64,000 nucleotides of DNA from CBDFFW01 sp965246945 (GCA_965246945.1 CBDFFW010000001.1:1730761-1794760), one strand, 5' to 3'; positions 1 through 8,594 are shown, counted from the stretch's first letter. A program made the numbers and translations. Notes: generated from the sequence alone by a model not told the origin.

Positions 1-1122
1 GCGCATGGTGTGTTGCGCTTGATTTTGGAGTTGGATGGCGAGGTGGTGCAGCGTGCCGACCCGCATATCGGCTTGCTGCATCGCGGCACCGAAAAGCTGA
101 TCGAATATAAAACCTATTTGCAGGCCATTCCGTATTTCGACCGCTTAGATTATGTCGCGCCGATGAATCAGGAGCACGCCTTTGCGTTGGCAGTGGAAAA
201 ACTGCTGGGGATTACACCGCCGCCGCGCGCGCAATATATCCGCGTGTTGTTTGCGGAAGTGACGCGCATTCTGAATCATCTGCTGAACCTCACCACTTAT
301 GCGCTTGATGTCGGCGCGATTACGCCGGCGTTATGGGCGTTTGAAGAGCGCGAGAATATGATGCAGTTTTACGACCGTGTCTGCGGCGCGCGACTGCATG
401 CCAATTATTTCCGGCCAGGTGGGGTAGCTTTCGACATGCCAGATGGTTTGGCCGAAGATATGGCGACTTACTTTGGCACGTTTAATAAATTTGTTGATGA
501 CCTTGAAGGACTGCTAACCGATAACCGGATTTTCAAACAGCGGACAGTGGATATTGGGGTGGTGAGCGCCAAAGATGCGCTGGCCTGGGGCTTTACGGGC
601 CCGATGCTGCGCGCCAGCGGCGTGCCCTGGGATCTGCGCAAATCGCAGCCTTATGATGTGTATGATAAAATGGATTTTGAAGTGCCGGTGGGTAAAACGG
701 GTGATTGCTATGCACGGTATTTGCTGCGCGTTGAAGAAATGCGGCAATCGGTGCGCATGATTTTACAATGCTTGCGCGAATTGCCGCAAGGGCCAGTGAA
801 AGTGGATGACCATAAAGTTTCGCCGCCGCGCCGCGCCGATATGAAGCGCAGCATGGAAGCGCTGATCCACCACTTCAAATTATATACCGAAGGGTACCAT
901 GTGCCCGCCGGCGAAACCTATACCGTGGTGGAAGCGCCGAAGGGTGAGTTTGGCGTTTACTTGGTCGCCGACGGTACCAACAAGCCGTATCGCTGCCATA
1001 TCCGCGCGCCAGGTTTTGCGCATTTGCAAGCGCTCGACTTTATGTCGCGCGGGCATATGCTGGCCGATACGGTGGCGATTATCGGCAGTATGGATATTGT
1101 GTTCGGCGAGATTGACCGGTAA
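1..1122 (+). CDS. nuoD: NADH-quinone oxidoreductase subunit D (5'-truncated by window edge)
   Basis: NuoD is the 49-kDa subunit of respiratory Complex I; with NuoB it forms the quinone pocket in the peripheral arm on the cytoplasmic side of the inner membrane. The frame is open from base 1 (AHGVLRL...), matching the family segment that begins about 20-30 residues after the true start, so the start codon lies upstream of the window. Visible family blocks are 'LDGEVVQRADPHIG' followed by 'LLHRGTEKLIE', the central 'ERENMMQFYDRVCGARLH' and the C-terminal 'DIVFGEIDR'. No nuoE follows: the next gene is an unrelated exported protein, so the nuo operon appears to end or be broken here. Identification is secure. 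Confidence 0.96.
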   Translation, partial: AHGVLRLILELDGEVVQRADPHIGLLHRGTEKLIEYKTYLQAIPYFDRLDYVAPMNQEHAFALAVEKLLGITPPPRAQYIRVLFAEVTRILNHLLNLTTYALDVGAITPALWAFEERENMMQFYDRVCGARLHANYFRPGGVAFDMPDGLAEDMATYFGTFNKFVDDLEGLLTDNRIFKQRTVDIGVVSAKDALAWGFTGPMLRASGVPWDLRKSQPYDVYDKMDFEVPVGKTGDCYARYLLRVEEMRQSVRMILQCLRELPQGPVKVDDHKVSPPRRADMKRSMEALIHHFKLYTEGYHVPAGETYTVVEAPKGEFGVYLVADGTNKPYRCHIRAPGFAHLQALDFMSRGHMLADTVAIIGSMDIVFGEIDR

Positions 1123-1186
1123 GCCATTGGCTGGATTGTTTTTATCACATATATTGATATAATCTCTGCCCAAGGAGCGCTGCGCT

Positions 1187-2152
1187 ATGCCTCGTCTACT
1201 CGCATTTTTATGCGCAATGGTGTTCAGTTTTATCGCATCTGCAAATGATATTTTGCCAATTATTGAAATGGATGATGAAGCAACCGCGCAATTATCCACC
1301 ACTGCCCAGGCTGAAGTGCTTAAACGCTGTTTAGATGCGGGTTACAGTCAAACGGCTTGTGATGTGGTGATGGGAAAAATTTCAAATAAAACCGAAAAAT
1401 GGTTGAGCATTGGGCAGTTAGCGCGGGATCCAGATTATGGGCTGGATAGCGAATACAGTGCCTTGCCCAAATTATTTTATAATGCCAAGCCCAACACCGA
1501 AAATGCGGATATTTTGGGCAATAAAAAACCAGAACAAATGCAATTTGTTTTTACGGCCGAGCCCATGGTGGATAAAGGGTTTTGGCAAATTGGCATGCCC
1601 TATAAATTCACGGTGCTTAATCCCAATCTAGCAGAAGATGCCAAGGCTGAACCCAAAGATTTGCATCGTTTCCGGATTGAATTGGCGTGCCGCCCGAATG
1701 GCCTGCCCATTTATGATGAGGTGAAAGAATGCCGCCTGATTATGCGCAAGCAAATTTCCCCATTGACGACGGATACCTGGCGCACGGTGACCGATGGCCT
1801 TGAGCGTTCACCGGTTGATGATGCCGCCACGGTGTGGCAAGTTAATCGGATAATCCGTTTTCCCAATGGGCTGAGCCGTCAGCAGGTGTTTGCGGATCAA
1901 TGCCAATATGCGGATAGTGATTTGGGTAAAACCAAGCAGGACCGGTTGATCGCACTGTTGCCAGAATGGCGGCATGATAATCCAGCTTCGGTTAAGCCGG
2001 TTTATGCCTGGCGGCTTGATTATGCCGGCAATATTTTTCCCATTCAAAGCACCGGTCTACAATGCACACGCTGTTGGTCTTGCGAGCTGAATAAGCAGTT
2101 GGGGTATTTTTTAAATCCATATACGGATAATGCGAAATTGAAAAATCCTTAA
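1187..2152 (+). CDS. exported protein of unknown function with C-terminal cysteine cluster
   Basis: I do not recognise this 321-residue protein. It has a clear Sec signal peptide (hydrophobic residues about 4-17, probable cleavage after ASA near residue 19), so it is probably periplasmic. The mature part has no membrane segment. Cysteines are paired along the chain and the C-terminus carries a compact CxxCWxC motif (TRCWSC) that could bind metal or form disulfides. The start is supported by an AAGGAG ribosome site nine bases upstream of the ATG. It stands alone between nuoD and a convergent slt, separated from slt by a palindromic repeat. Confidence 0.7.
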   Translation: MPRLLAFLCAMVFSFIASANDILPIIEMDDEATAQLSTTAQAEVLKRCLDAGYSQTACDVVMGKISNKTEKWLSIGQLARDPDYGLDSEYSALPKLFYNAKPNTENADILGNKKPEQMQFVFTAEPMVDKGFWQIGMPYKFTVLNPNLAEDAKAEPKDLHRFRIELACRPNGLPIYDEVKECRLIMRKQISPLTTDTWRTVTDGLERSPVDDAATVWQVNRIIRFPNGLSRQQVFADQCQYADSDLGKTKQDRLIALLPEWRHDNPASVKPVYAWRLDYAGNIFPIQSTGLQCTRCWSCELNKQLGYFLNPYTDNAKLKNP

Positions 2153-2163
2153 CCTTAAACAAC

Positions 2164-2267
2164 CTCATACTGAGTAGCGGCGCAGGCGCGTATCGAAGGA
2201 TGTTCCAGTGGAGTTCCCAGGCTAAGCATTCTTCGATACGAATGCTACGCATTCTACTCAGAATGAG
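2164..2267. repeat. palindromic dispersed repeat, copy 1 (intergenic)
   Basis: A roughly 104-bp imperfect palindrome: it opens with CTCATACTGAGTAG, contains CGTATCGAAGGATG and its inverted partner CTTCGATACG, and closes with CTACTCAGAATGAG. It belongs to the same family as the copies at 5637-5756 and 5927-6041. This copy lies between the convergent ends of the exported-protein gene and slt, where its folded transcript could act as a bidirectional terminator (inference). Confidence 0.85.
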
Positions 2268-2272
2268 ATTCT

Positions 2273-4300
2273 TTATTGTGATTTTTGATTTGCCAAAATC
2301 ATGCGGTAAACTTCGGTATTTTCCACTACGCGCTGGACATAGTTGCGCGTTTCATAAAACGGAATGGATTCCAGCCAATCGACCCAATCGACCTTGCCCA
2401 AACGCGGGTCGCCAAATTGCACCAGCCATTCCCGCACGCGGCCTGCACCGGCATTATAAGCGGCAATGGCCAGCAATGGCTCGGCCGTAAATCCCTGCAC
2501 GCGATCGGCCAGATAACGGCTGCCCAATTGCACATTGTAACCCGCTGAATGCAATAACTGCTGCGGATTATAGGGCACGCCGACTTTCCCTGCGGTTTGC
2601 TGCGCAGTGGCGGGCATGAGTTGCATAAGCCCTTGAGCCCCTGCGCCAGATTTGGCATCCAAATCAAATTCGCTTTCCTGGCGGATAATACCATGCACCA
2701 AAGCGGGTTCGATGCGCGGATCCATGACCGCATTCACGCTGGCTGGCAGGGTGGGATAACCCGCGCTGTAAACCGTTTTGCCCTGTTGCTGCGCTTCCTT
2801 GGCGGCCAATACCGCCGCGCGCGGCAGGTTTAAATGCTGGGCGAATTGCGCCACTTGCACGGCATCATCCGGTGCCATGGTTTTGGCGCTTTGCTTAAGA
2901 AACTGGCTGGCCACATCCGGCAGATTAGCGCGGGCCAGTAATTCCGCAACTTGCAGTCGCACATCGCTATTGACCAATTGCGACGTATAAGCCGGATCCG
3001 GCCGCCAGAATTGAGTAATCGGTTTATCCAAACTATGTGCAGCTAATTGCCCATAAAAAGTGGTGGGATAGCTGGCAGCAATATTCCACCACTTTTCGGC
3101 CACCACCTGATTGCCGCGTTTAGCCTCCGCCCGCCCAGCCCAATAAGAGGCTCGCGCGATGCTGATGGGGGTTTTCACCGCATCATACATCGCGCGAAAA
3201 TGCGTTTCGGCTTCATCCGGCTGGTCCAAAAAACGCAGTGCGAGCCAACCGGCAAACCATTCATTTTGCGTATAGCTAGAACTATCGCTGATTGCAGTGG
3301 GCGCGGCGGCGGCATAGGCGCGGGTGTAATTCTGGTTTTCAAATAATTTACGCGCAATCAAACCGCGTTCTTTCTCCAATGGTTCTTCCTGCCCTTTCAC
3401 CGTTGCTGTTTGAGCCAATATCTTTACCGCGCTATCATCAAAACCTTGTTTTCGGTTCCAACGCACACGCTCAAACATCAGCGCCGGATCATTTTGATAG
3501 GTGTTTGCAACATTGGCATCCAGGGCCGCGGCAAATTTATCTTGGGTGGCCAGCGCAATCCGCGTTTGCAATACCTGCCTGGCGTCGTTATCCAGCAACG
3601 GTAATATCTCGCGCGCAGCGGCATAATTGCCGTTCCAGATTAATTGATCGGCCCGCACATAATTATATTCTGCGCCCAACCATTGCGGGTATTGATTGGC
3701 CAAATCACCCAATGAAGCAAGTGGCGCGCTGCTATGCACATAGAAATAGCGCAGTTGTTGCACTGCCTCTTCCTCACGGCCGGCATGCTGCAGTGCCTGC
3801 ACATAGCGCTGGGCGCCGGTAGTGGTATTCGGCGGGCCATCGGCGAATAATGCCAGGATATTGGCATCGGGTGTGTTTTCGGTTAACAGGCCTTCAGCCT
3901 GCAGGCGCACTTTATTGGTATTGGGCCAGTCCCGAATTTGCGGCAATAAGGCTAAATAATCGCTTAAAACAAATGGATTGCCAGGTTGTTGGGCAATCTG
4001 CCAGCGCAGCAATAATTCCATGGGGGAGCTTTGGCTGCGCTGGGCAATGCCAAGTGCTTCGTTAAATCGTTTCTGTGCAATCAGCTGCCAGGCTGCAGCC
4101 ACGGGTGTAGCCGCAGCACTGGGCTTAGCCGCCACTTTTTTGGCTGCCGATGTTTTAGCCGCTTTGGCTACCACATGCTGTTTTGGCGGTACCAACCTGG
4201 ACTTGGCCGCCCAAGCGGGCATGACCGCCAAAGATAATGCCAGCGCCAGCAGGCATCGCTTGCCGGTTGTGCTGCGGCTGATTAGAGTAAGCATTCCCAT
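2273..4300 (-). CDS. slt: soluble lytic murein transglycosylase
   Basis: Cleaves the MurNAc-GlcNAc bond of peptidoglycan in the periplasm with formation of 1,6-anhydro-MurNAc. The 675-residue product has a basic N-terminus and signal sequence (residues about 12-31, ending AWA), a long helical TPR-like superhelix, and a C-terminal SLT domain from about residue 535. The catalytic glutamate is in 'IIRQESEF', followed by 'GLMQLMPATAQ' and 'AIAAYNAGAGRVREW'; all family landmarks are present. Length matches Slt70-type enzymes. The start codon overlaps the divergent dapA start by two bases; an alternative in-frame ATG lies at 4294. Position next to dapA is a common alphaproteobacterial arrangement. 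Confidence 0.93.
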   Translation of the reverse strand: MGMLTLISRSTTGKRCLLALALSLAVMPAWAAKSRLVPPKQHVVAKAAKTSAAKKVAAKPSAAATPVAAAWQLIAQKRFNEALGIAQRSQSSPMELLLRWQIAQQPGNPFVLSDYLALLPQIRDWPNTNKVRLQAEGLLTENTPDANILALFADGPPNTTTGAQRYVQALQHAGREEEAVQQLRYFYVHSSAPLASLGDLANQYPQWLGAEYNYVRADQLIWNGNYAAAREILPLLDNDARQVLQTRIALATQDKFAAALDANVANTYQNDPALMFERVRWNRKQGFDDSAVKILAQTATVKGQEEPLEKERGLIARKLFENQNYTRAYAAAAPTAISDSSSYTQNEWFAGWLALRFLDQPDEAETHFRAMYDAVKTPISIARASYWAGRAEAKRGNQVVAEKWWNIAASYPTTFYGQLAAHSLDKPITQFWRPDPAYTSQLVNSDVRLQVAELLARANLPDVASQFLKQSAKTMAPDDAVQVAQFAQHLNLPRAAVLAAKEAQQQGKTVYSAGYPTLPASVNAVMDPRIEPALVHGIIRQESEFDLDAKSGAGAQGLMQLMPATAQQTAGKVGVPYNPQQLLHSAGYNVQLGSRYLADRVQGFTAEPLLAIAAYNAGAGRVREWLVQFGDPRLGKVDWVDWLESIPFYETRNYVQRVVENTEVYRMILANQKSQ

Positions 4301-5174
4301 GTTTTATGGCTCCATTCCCGCGCTCATTACCCCTTTTAAAGACGGCCGTGTCGATGACCAAGCTTTTCAACGTTTCGTTGATTGGCAGGTGCAATCCGGC
4401 TCCCACGCCTTGGTGCCCTGCGGCACCACGGGCGAGTCGCCCACTTTAACCCATGCTGAACACAAACGCGTGGTCGAGCTGTGCATCGAAGCCGCCGCCG
4501 GACGTGTGCCTGTGATTGCCGGTACCGGCTCCAACAACACCATCGAAGCGATCGAGCTGACCGCCCATGCGAAAAAGGCCGGTGCCACGGCCGCCTTGGT
4601 GGTGATTCCCTATTATAACAAACCGACGCAAGAAGGCCTCTATCAACATTTCAAAGCTTTACATGATGCGGTGGATATTCCGATTATTGTGTATAACATC
4701 CCGGGCCGCGCGGTGATTGAGATGAGCGTGGAAACTTTGGCCCGCCTGGCCGCCCTGCCCCGTATTATCGGCACGAAGGATGCGACTAACAATCTGGAAC
4801 GGCCGGTCAAAGAACGCGCCTTGATTGATAAGGATTTCTGTTTGCTATCGGGGGAAGACGGCACACAGGTGGCTTATCTGGCGCAAGGCGGCCATGGTTG
4901 CATTTCGGTCGGCGCGAATGTGGCACCCGCCATCTACGCTGAAATGCATAATTCTTGGCGGACCGGTGATATTAAGCGCTGCTTTGCTTTGCGCGATCAA
5001 CTCGCCGAATTGAATTCTGTACTGTTTTGCGAAACCAATCCTGGGCCGGTGAAATACGCCGTTTCCTTATTAGGTTACACCGCCCCCGCCCCGCGCCTGC
5101 CTTTGGTTGAACCTGCAGCGGCGAGCAAAGAAAAAATCAAAGCGGCGCTGGTGAAATTGGGTTTGTCGGTTTAA
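4299..5174 (+). CDS. dapA: 4-hydroxy-tetrahydrodipicolinate synthase
   Basis: Condenses pyruvate with aspartate semialdehyde in the first committed step to lysine and diaminopimelate. The 291-residue TIM-barrel protein shows 'GTTGESPTL' near the N-terminus, the catalytic tyrosine in 'IVYNIPGR' and the Schiff-base lysine in 'IGTKDAT'. I start it at the ATG at 4299 (MFYGSIPALITPF), which is where family members begin, although the frame is open further upstream inside slt antisense DNA. No strong ribosome site is visible, and since the slt start overlaps this start, any dapA promoter must lie inside slt. Confidence 0.95.
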   Translation: MFYGSIPALITPFKDGRVDDQAFQRFVDWQVQSGSHALVPCGTTGESPTLTHAEHKRVVELCIEAAAGRVPVIAGTGSNNTIEAIELTAHAKKAGATAALVVIPYYNKPTQEGLYQHFKALHDAVDIPIIVYNIPGRAVIEMSVETLARLAALPRIIGTKDATNNLERPVKERALIDKDFCLLSGEDGTQVAYLAQGGHGCISVGANVAPAIYAEMHNSWRTGDIKRCFALRDQLAELNSVLFCETNPGPVKYAVSLLGYTAPAPRLPLVEPAAASKEKIKAALVKLGLSV

Positions 5175-5926
5175 ACCCCTCTCCCCTCGGGAGAGGGGTT
5201 TAGATAAGTACCAACTAGTGCTTTATTATCCGCCTGCCGCATGAATTCGCCCATCACGGCCACGGCTTGGGCACCAGCGGTTAAACATTGTGGTGCGGTT
5301 TCGGGACTAATCCCGCCAAGCGCGATAACCGGAATTGTGGTGCTATTCACCAATTGTTGTAGCCCAGCAATACTTAAGGTTGGCCCATAACCTGGTTTAC
5401 TGGCGGTCGGGAAAATGGGGGCGGCGATGACATAATCGGCTTCGGCGGCTTCGGCGGTTTTTAATTCTGTTGCGCTATGAATGGAAATACCCAGCAACTG
5501 GCCTGACTTTAATTGGGCGCGGGCGGCTTGAGCTTCTTTTAGTATATCTTTATACTGCGGCAGATGCACACCAGCTAAATTATATTCCGCCACCAGATCG
5601 GCATGACCACTTAAAATAATTGGCGGTTTAAATATCACCTCATCCTGAAGAGAATGCGCAGCACTTTGCGCAGCATTCGTCTCGAAAGATGCTCCAGCTA
5701 AATACCCTGGCTTAGCATCCTTCGAGACGCGCTTACAGCGCTCCTCAGGATGAGGTAAGTCTAATATTATCTTTAATAATTTGATTAATTCATCTTTCGG
5801 CAAATCTTTTTCCCGCAACCACACCCAGCGCCCGCCCGCTTGCCAATAATCGGCGATAATGTCCGGCAATGGCCGCACGGCTTGGGTGCGGTCGGTGACC
5901 AATAATAGGGGCGGGTTAAATAGCAT
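5171..5926 (-). CDS. thiE: thiamine-phosphate synthase, with in-frame repeat insertion
   Basis: Joins the thiazole and HMP-PP moieties to make thiamin phosphate. Family blocks are visible: 'VWLREKD', 'AGVHLPQ', 'YVIAAPIFPTASKPGYGP' and 'VIALGGISPE'. The usual 'NDR' block reads 'SGH' here, so it could be a TenI-like relative. The protein is 251 residues, about 40 longer than usual, because a 120-bp palindromic repeat (5637-5756) is inserted in frame between the first and third barrel strands, encoding a segment that starts LPHPEERCK. The last residues (SPEGRGV) are encoded by the hairpin shared with the end of dapA. It is last in the thiOSGE operon. Whether the enzyme tolerates the insertion is not known. 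Confidence 0.85.
   Translation of the reverse strand: MLFNPPLLLVTDRTQAVRPLPDIIADYWQAGGRWVWLREKDLPKDELIKLLKIILDLPHPEERCKRVSKDAKPGYLAGASFETNAAQSAAHSLQDEVIFKPPIILSGHADLVAEYNLAGVHLPQYKDILKEAQAARAQLKSGQLLGISIHSATELKTAEAAEADYVIAAPIFPTASKPGYGPTLSIAGLQQLVNSTTIPVIALGGISPETAPQCLTAGAQAVAVMGEFMRQADNKALVGTYLNPSPEGRGV
5173..5201. terminator. GC-rich hairpin at convergent dapA/thiE ends
   Basis: The two arms AAACCCCTCTCCC and GGGAGAGGGGTTT are perfect inverse complements around a three-base loop (CTC). The dyad spans the overlapping stop codons of dapA and thiE and ends in A/T tracts on both sides, fitting a bidirectional rho-independent terminator, although the T runs are only three bases long. Confidence 0.65.
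5637..5756. repeat. palindromic dispersed repeat, copy 2, inserted in frame inside thiE
   Basis: 120-bp palindrome opening ACCTCATCCTGA and closing TCAGGATGAGGT, with inner arms CTCGAAAGATG and CATCCTTCGAG. Its length is exactly 40 codons, so it preserves the thiE frame and contains no stop in that frame. It lies between the conserved barrel segments of thiE. This resembles the behaviour of Rickettsia palindromic elements, which insert into genes while keeping the frame, though the sequence family is different as far as I can tell. Confidence 0.9.
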
Positions 5927-6041
5927 ACCTCATCCTGAGTAGCGACAATAGTCGCGTATCGCAGGATGCTCCAGTTGAATCTCGATTAAGTATCCTTCGA
6001 TACGGGCTACGCTTCGCGGAACGCCCTACTCAGGATGAGGT
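5927..6041. repeat. palindromic dispersed repeat, copy 3, at the thiG-thiE junction
   Basis: About 115 bp, opening ACCTCATCCTGAGTAG and closing CTACTCAGGATGAGGT, with inner arms CGTATCGCAGGATG and TATCCTTCGATACG. It fills the whole space between thiG and thiE and supplies the final thiG codons (PPHPE) and its stop, while the thiE start codon abuts the other end. Transcript folding here could influence expression of thiE relative to thiG (inference). Confidence 0.9.
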
Positions 6042-6814
6042 GGGTTTATTTTTCCCGCCAAAGGCGAAGCGCTTTCGGCGTAGAATTTTTTAGGAATACG
6101 GCCAGCGTTGTAAGCCAAACGGCCGGCTTGCACGGCATAATTCATGGCGCGGGCCATGGCGACCGGATCATCGGCGCGCGCCACCGCGCTGTTTAATAAA
6201 ACGGCATCAGCGCCCAATTCCATCGCCAGCGCCGCATCCGATGCCGTGCCAATACCGGCATCGACAATTACCGGCACGGCCAGCTTGCTGCGGATGAGCG
6301 CCAGATTATAAGGATTGGCAATCCCCTGGCCGGAGCCGATGGGCGAAGCCAGCGGCATCACCGCCGCGCAGCCGAGATCGGCCAGGCGCTGGCACACCAC
6401 CACATCATCCGGTGCATAGGCCATAACGATAAATCCTTTAGCGACCAATTGCGCGGCCGCATTGAGCAATTCCACGCTATCGGGGTATAATGTATCACGG
6501 TCGCCAATCACTTCTAGCTTCACCCAATCGGTTTGCAGCGCCTCACGGGCCAGTTCGGCGGTCAGCACTGCTTCCGTGGCCGTAAAGCAGCCGGCCGTAT
6601 TCGGCAGCAAATGATAATGCGGTTGTCTTAATAATTCGCTGACCGCATGTTGCGGGCTATTCAAATTGATGCGGCGAATGGCGATGGTGACCATTTCACA
6701 TTCGCTCGCCGTTAAGGCATCTAGCATCATCCGCTGATTGGGAAACAGCGCACTACCCATCAGCAAGCGGCTGGTAAAGCTTTTGCCGGCGATGATGAGC
6801 GGATCATTCAACAT
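6026..6814 (-). CDS. thiG: thiazole synthase
   Basis: Forms the thiazole ring of thiamin from 1-deoxy-xylulose-5-phosphate, dehydroglycine and ThiS-thiocarboxylate sulfur. The TIM-barrel protein shows 'MGSALFPN', the imine-forming lysine in 'WVKLEVIGD', 'AVMPLASPIGSGQGI' and 'VIVDAGIGTASDAALAMELGAD'. I use the ATG at 6814, four bases after the thiS stop; an upstream in-frame TTG at 6832 would overlap thiS. The C-terminal residues come from palindromic repeat copy 3. Confidence 0.95.
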   Translation of the reverse strand: MLNDPLIIAGKSFTSRLLMGSALFPNQRMMLDALTASECEMVTIAIRRINLNSPQHAVSELLRQPHYHLLPNTAGCFTATEAVLTAELAREALQTDWVKLEVIGDRDTLYPDSVELLNAAAQLVAKGFIVMAYAPDDVVVCQRLADLGCAAVMPLASPIGSGQGIANPYNLALIRSKLAVPVIVDAGIGTASDAALAMELGADAVLLNSAVARADDPVAMARAMNYAVQAGRLAYNAGRIPKKFYAESASPLAGKINPPHPE

Positions 6815-6818
6815 TGGA

Positions 6819-7031
6819 TCAACCACCCGCAAAAGGGGTGACGATTTCTATTTGATCACCGTCTTTGACGGGTGTATTTGACCAATCTTGTGCATGTACC
6901 ACCTGGCTGTTTAAGGCGACCGCTACTTGTTTTTGGGTAGGCGCTGCGCTTTGCACCAATTCGGCCAAACTGCACGCGTTCAGCGTTTTTGCTGCACCAT
7001 TAATTTGCACTTGGATTTGAAGATCAGCCAT
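6819..7031 (-). CDS. thiS: sulfur carrier protein ThiS
   Basis: Small beta-grasp sulfur carrier whose C-terminal glycine is adenylated and converted to a thiocarboxylate that donates sulfur to thiazole. The protein is about 70 residues, shows the family core 'VAVALNSQVV' and 'GDQIEIVTPFAGG' and ends in the required Gly-Gly. The ATG at 7031 is preferred over an in-frame TTG at 7046. It sits between thiO and thiG in the operon. Confidence 0.93.
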   Translation of the reverse strand: MADLQIQVQINGAAKTLNACSLAELVQSAAPTQKQVAVALNSQVVHAQDWSNTPVKDGDQIEIVTPFAGG

Positions 7032-7066
7032 CGCTTTATCTACCAAAAGAATAGCCAGCTGTCACG

Positions 7067-8224
7067 TTATGCGCGGAAACGGCTGGCCAAAAATGGCTGC
7101 ATGGCAGCCGGCACCTCACCACTTAAAATATATTCAGTCAGCAAATCACCGGTAACGGGGGCTAGCAAAATGCCGTTGCGGTGGTGGCCGGTGGCGTAGC
7201 TTAAACCTGGCAGACCGCTGGGCCCTAGAATGGGCGCATCATCTGGGCTGCTGGGTCGTAGGCCCGCCCATGTTTCGACGATCGGCAACTCCTCAATCCC
7301 TGGCAATACCCACCAGGCTTTTTCGAGCAAATGGCGCAGGCCACCAGCAGTTACCGATACATCAAACCCTTGGTCTTCTACCGTGGCCCCAATCAATAAC
7401 CGGCCATCGCGGCGCGGTACCATATAGATATCTGGTGTGGTGATGATATGGGTGAGTAAGGGCTGCGCGGGATTCATTTGCACGGCTAGCATTTGGCCTT
7501 TTAACGGATAAACCGGCGGCAGCAGTTCTTTTGTAATACCTTTGATTTGCCCGCTCCACGCACCGGCACAGACAATCACCTGATCAGCGCCATAAAAGCT
7601 GGCAGCGGTTTCCACACCGCTGACTTTGCCATTTTCAATAGTGATTTTTTCAATCGGGGTGTTTTCATACAGCAATCCGCCTGCTTGGCGGCAGGCTTGG
7701 CTTAACGCCTGCACCAATTTACGGTTATCCACCTGGTGATCATTGGCACTATGCAGGGCCGCTTGCACGCGCGGGGCGAGATAGGGTTCCTGCGCATGCA
7801 AGGCCTGCCGGTCGAGCCAGGGTAAATCATAACCAATCGCTTGCTGAAATTTTTGCCGCTGTTGCAGCCACCGCACGCCATCGGCATCCGGCGCAATCAG
7901 CCATAAACCGCATTCGGTATAATCAATTTTCTGGTTTGTCGCCTGTTCCAATTCCTGGGCAAAACTTGGCCATTGGGTTTGTGCCATTTGCCCCAATTGC
8001 CAGAGGGCTTGGCCGCCTGGTTCGGCCTCCTCCACCACATTTAACATGCCGGCGGCGGCCCAGCTGGCCGCCTGGCCAATAGGGCCTTGATCAAATATGG
8101 TTACTGTGCATTTTTGTTTAAACGGCCGTTCGCCCGCCCAGTCCATGGGACTGGTTTGGGCCAAGCGCCAGGCAATGGCCAAGCCACAAACCCCGCCACC
8201 AATAATAATGATCCGCATGTTCAT
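7067..8224 (-). CDS. thiO: glycine oxidase ThiO
   Basis: FAD-dependent oxidase that converts glycine to dehydroglycine for thiazole synthesis. It has an N-terminal dinucleotide-binding fold (IIIIGGGVCGLAIAWRLA), 'GPIGQAASWAAAGML', and C-terminal 'ETWAGLRPSSPDDAPILGP' and 'YATGHHRNGILLAP', all typical of the DadA/ThiO family. 385 residues is the normal length. It begins the thiO-thiS-thiG-thiE run. I looked for a TPP riboswitch upstream (8225-8400) and did not see the conserved CTGAGA and ACCTGA blocks. Confidence 0.93.
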   Translation of the reverse strand: MNMRIIIIGGGVCGLAIAWRLAQTSPMDWAGERPFKQKCTVTIFDQGPIGQAASWAAAGMLNVVEEAEPGGQALWQLGQMAQTQWPSFAQELEQATNQKIDYTECGLWLIAPDADGVRWLQQRQKFQQAIGYDLPWLDRQALHAQEPYLAPRVQAALHSANDHQVDNRKLVQALSQACRQAGGLLYENTPIEKITIENGKVSGVETAASFYGADQVIVCAGAWSGQIKGITKELLPPVYPLKGQMLAVQMNPAQPLLTHIITTPDIYMVPRRDGRLLIGATVEDQGFDVSVTAGGLRHLLEKAWWVLPGIEELPIVETWAGLRPSSPDDAPILGPSGLPGLSYATGHHRNGILLAPVTGDLLTEYILSGEVPAAMQPFLASRFRA

Positions 8225-8397
8225 TTAAGCTAAAGCCGTTAAAAGATTGATCGCAATAAGTTTGTGAATGGAGCATAGATTTTGCTTAACCATGTTTTTA
8301 TACAATGCTGCCGATTTTGCTGCGGATTCTTAACTCGGTGATGCTTAATTTCATTTCAACTCATGCACGCATGAGGACACAACTTTTGTAGATACAG

Positions 8398-8538
8398 ATG
8401 CCTAACTCGCAAAACAAGCAGTCTTCTAATAACAGTGGTAGCAGCACCCGCGGCGGTACCCCTGAACAGCACGCCGAAGCAGGCCGTCAGAGCCATAAAA
8501 ACGATGACAAAAAAAGCGGATCTTCGGACAAACGCTAG
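8398..8538 (+). CDS. small hydrophilic peptide, KGG/stress-peptide-like
   Basis: 46-residue highly polar peptide rich in Ser, Gly, Lys and Gln. The centre (RGGTPEQHAEAGRQSHKN) resembles the repeat of KGG/Con-10-type stress peptides, which carry a gly-rich then E-A-G-R/K-K-G-G pattern; only one unit is present. The ribosome site is weak (AGGA about 20 bases upstream), so coding status rests on composition, the motif and the strong terminator just downstream. The role is unknown; family members are associated with stress conditions. Confidence 0.55.
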   Translation: MPNSQNKQSSNNSGSSTRGGTPEQHAEAGRQSHKNDDKKSGSSDKR

Positions 8539-8560
8539 TTGTTATAACTGTTTAGTAGAA

Positions 8561-8594
8561 AAAGGCATGCTGGTTTATCGGCATGCCTTTTTTT
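8561..8594. terminator. bidirectional rho-independent terminator
   Basis: Arms AAAGGCATGC and GCATGCCTTT flank a ten-base loop; the plus strand continues into seven T's and the minus strand into five T's. It separates the small polar peptide gene from the convergent nfeD gene and can serve both. Confidence 0.85.

Noticed and set aside
880..1302. 140-codon minus-strand frame over the nuoD end
   Set aside because: Antisense to the well-supported nuoD; a shadow frame.
3978..4298. Upstream extension of the dapA frame
   Set aside because: This stretch is antisense to slt; dapA family proteins begin at the MFYGSI methionine at 4299.
8225..8397. TPP riboswitch before thiO
   Set aside because: The conserved thi-box blocks are not visible on the minus strand.
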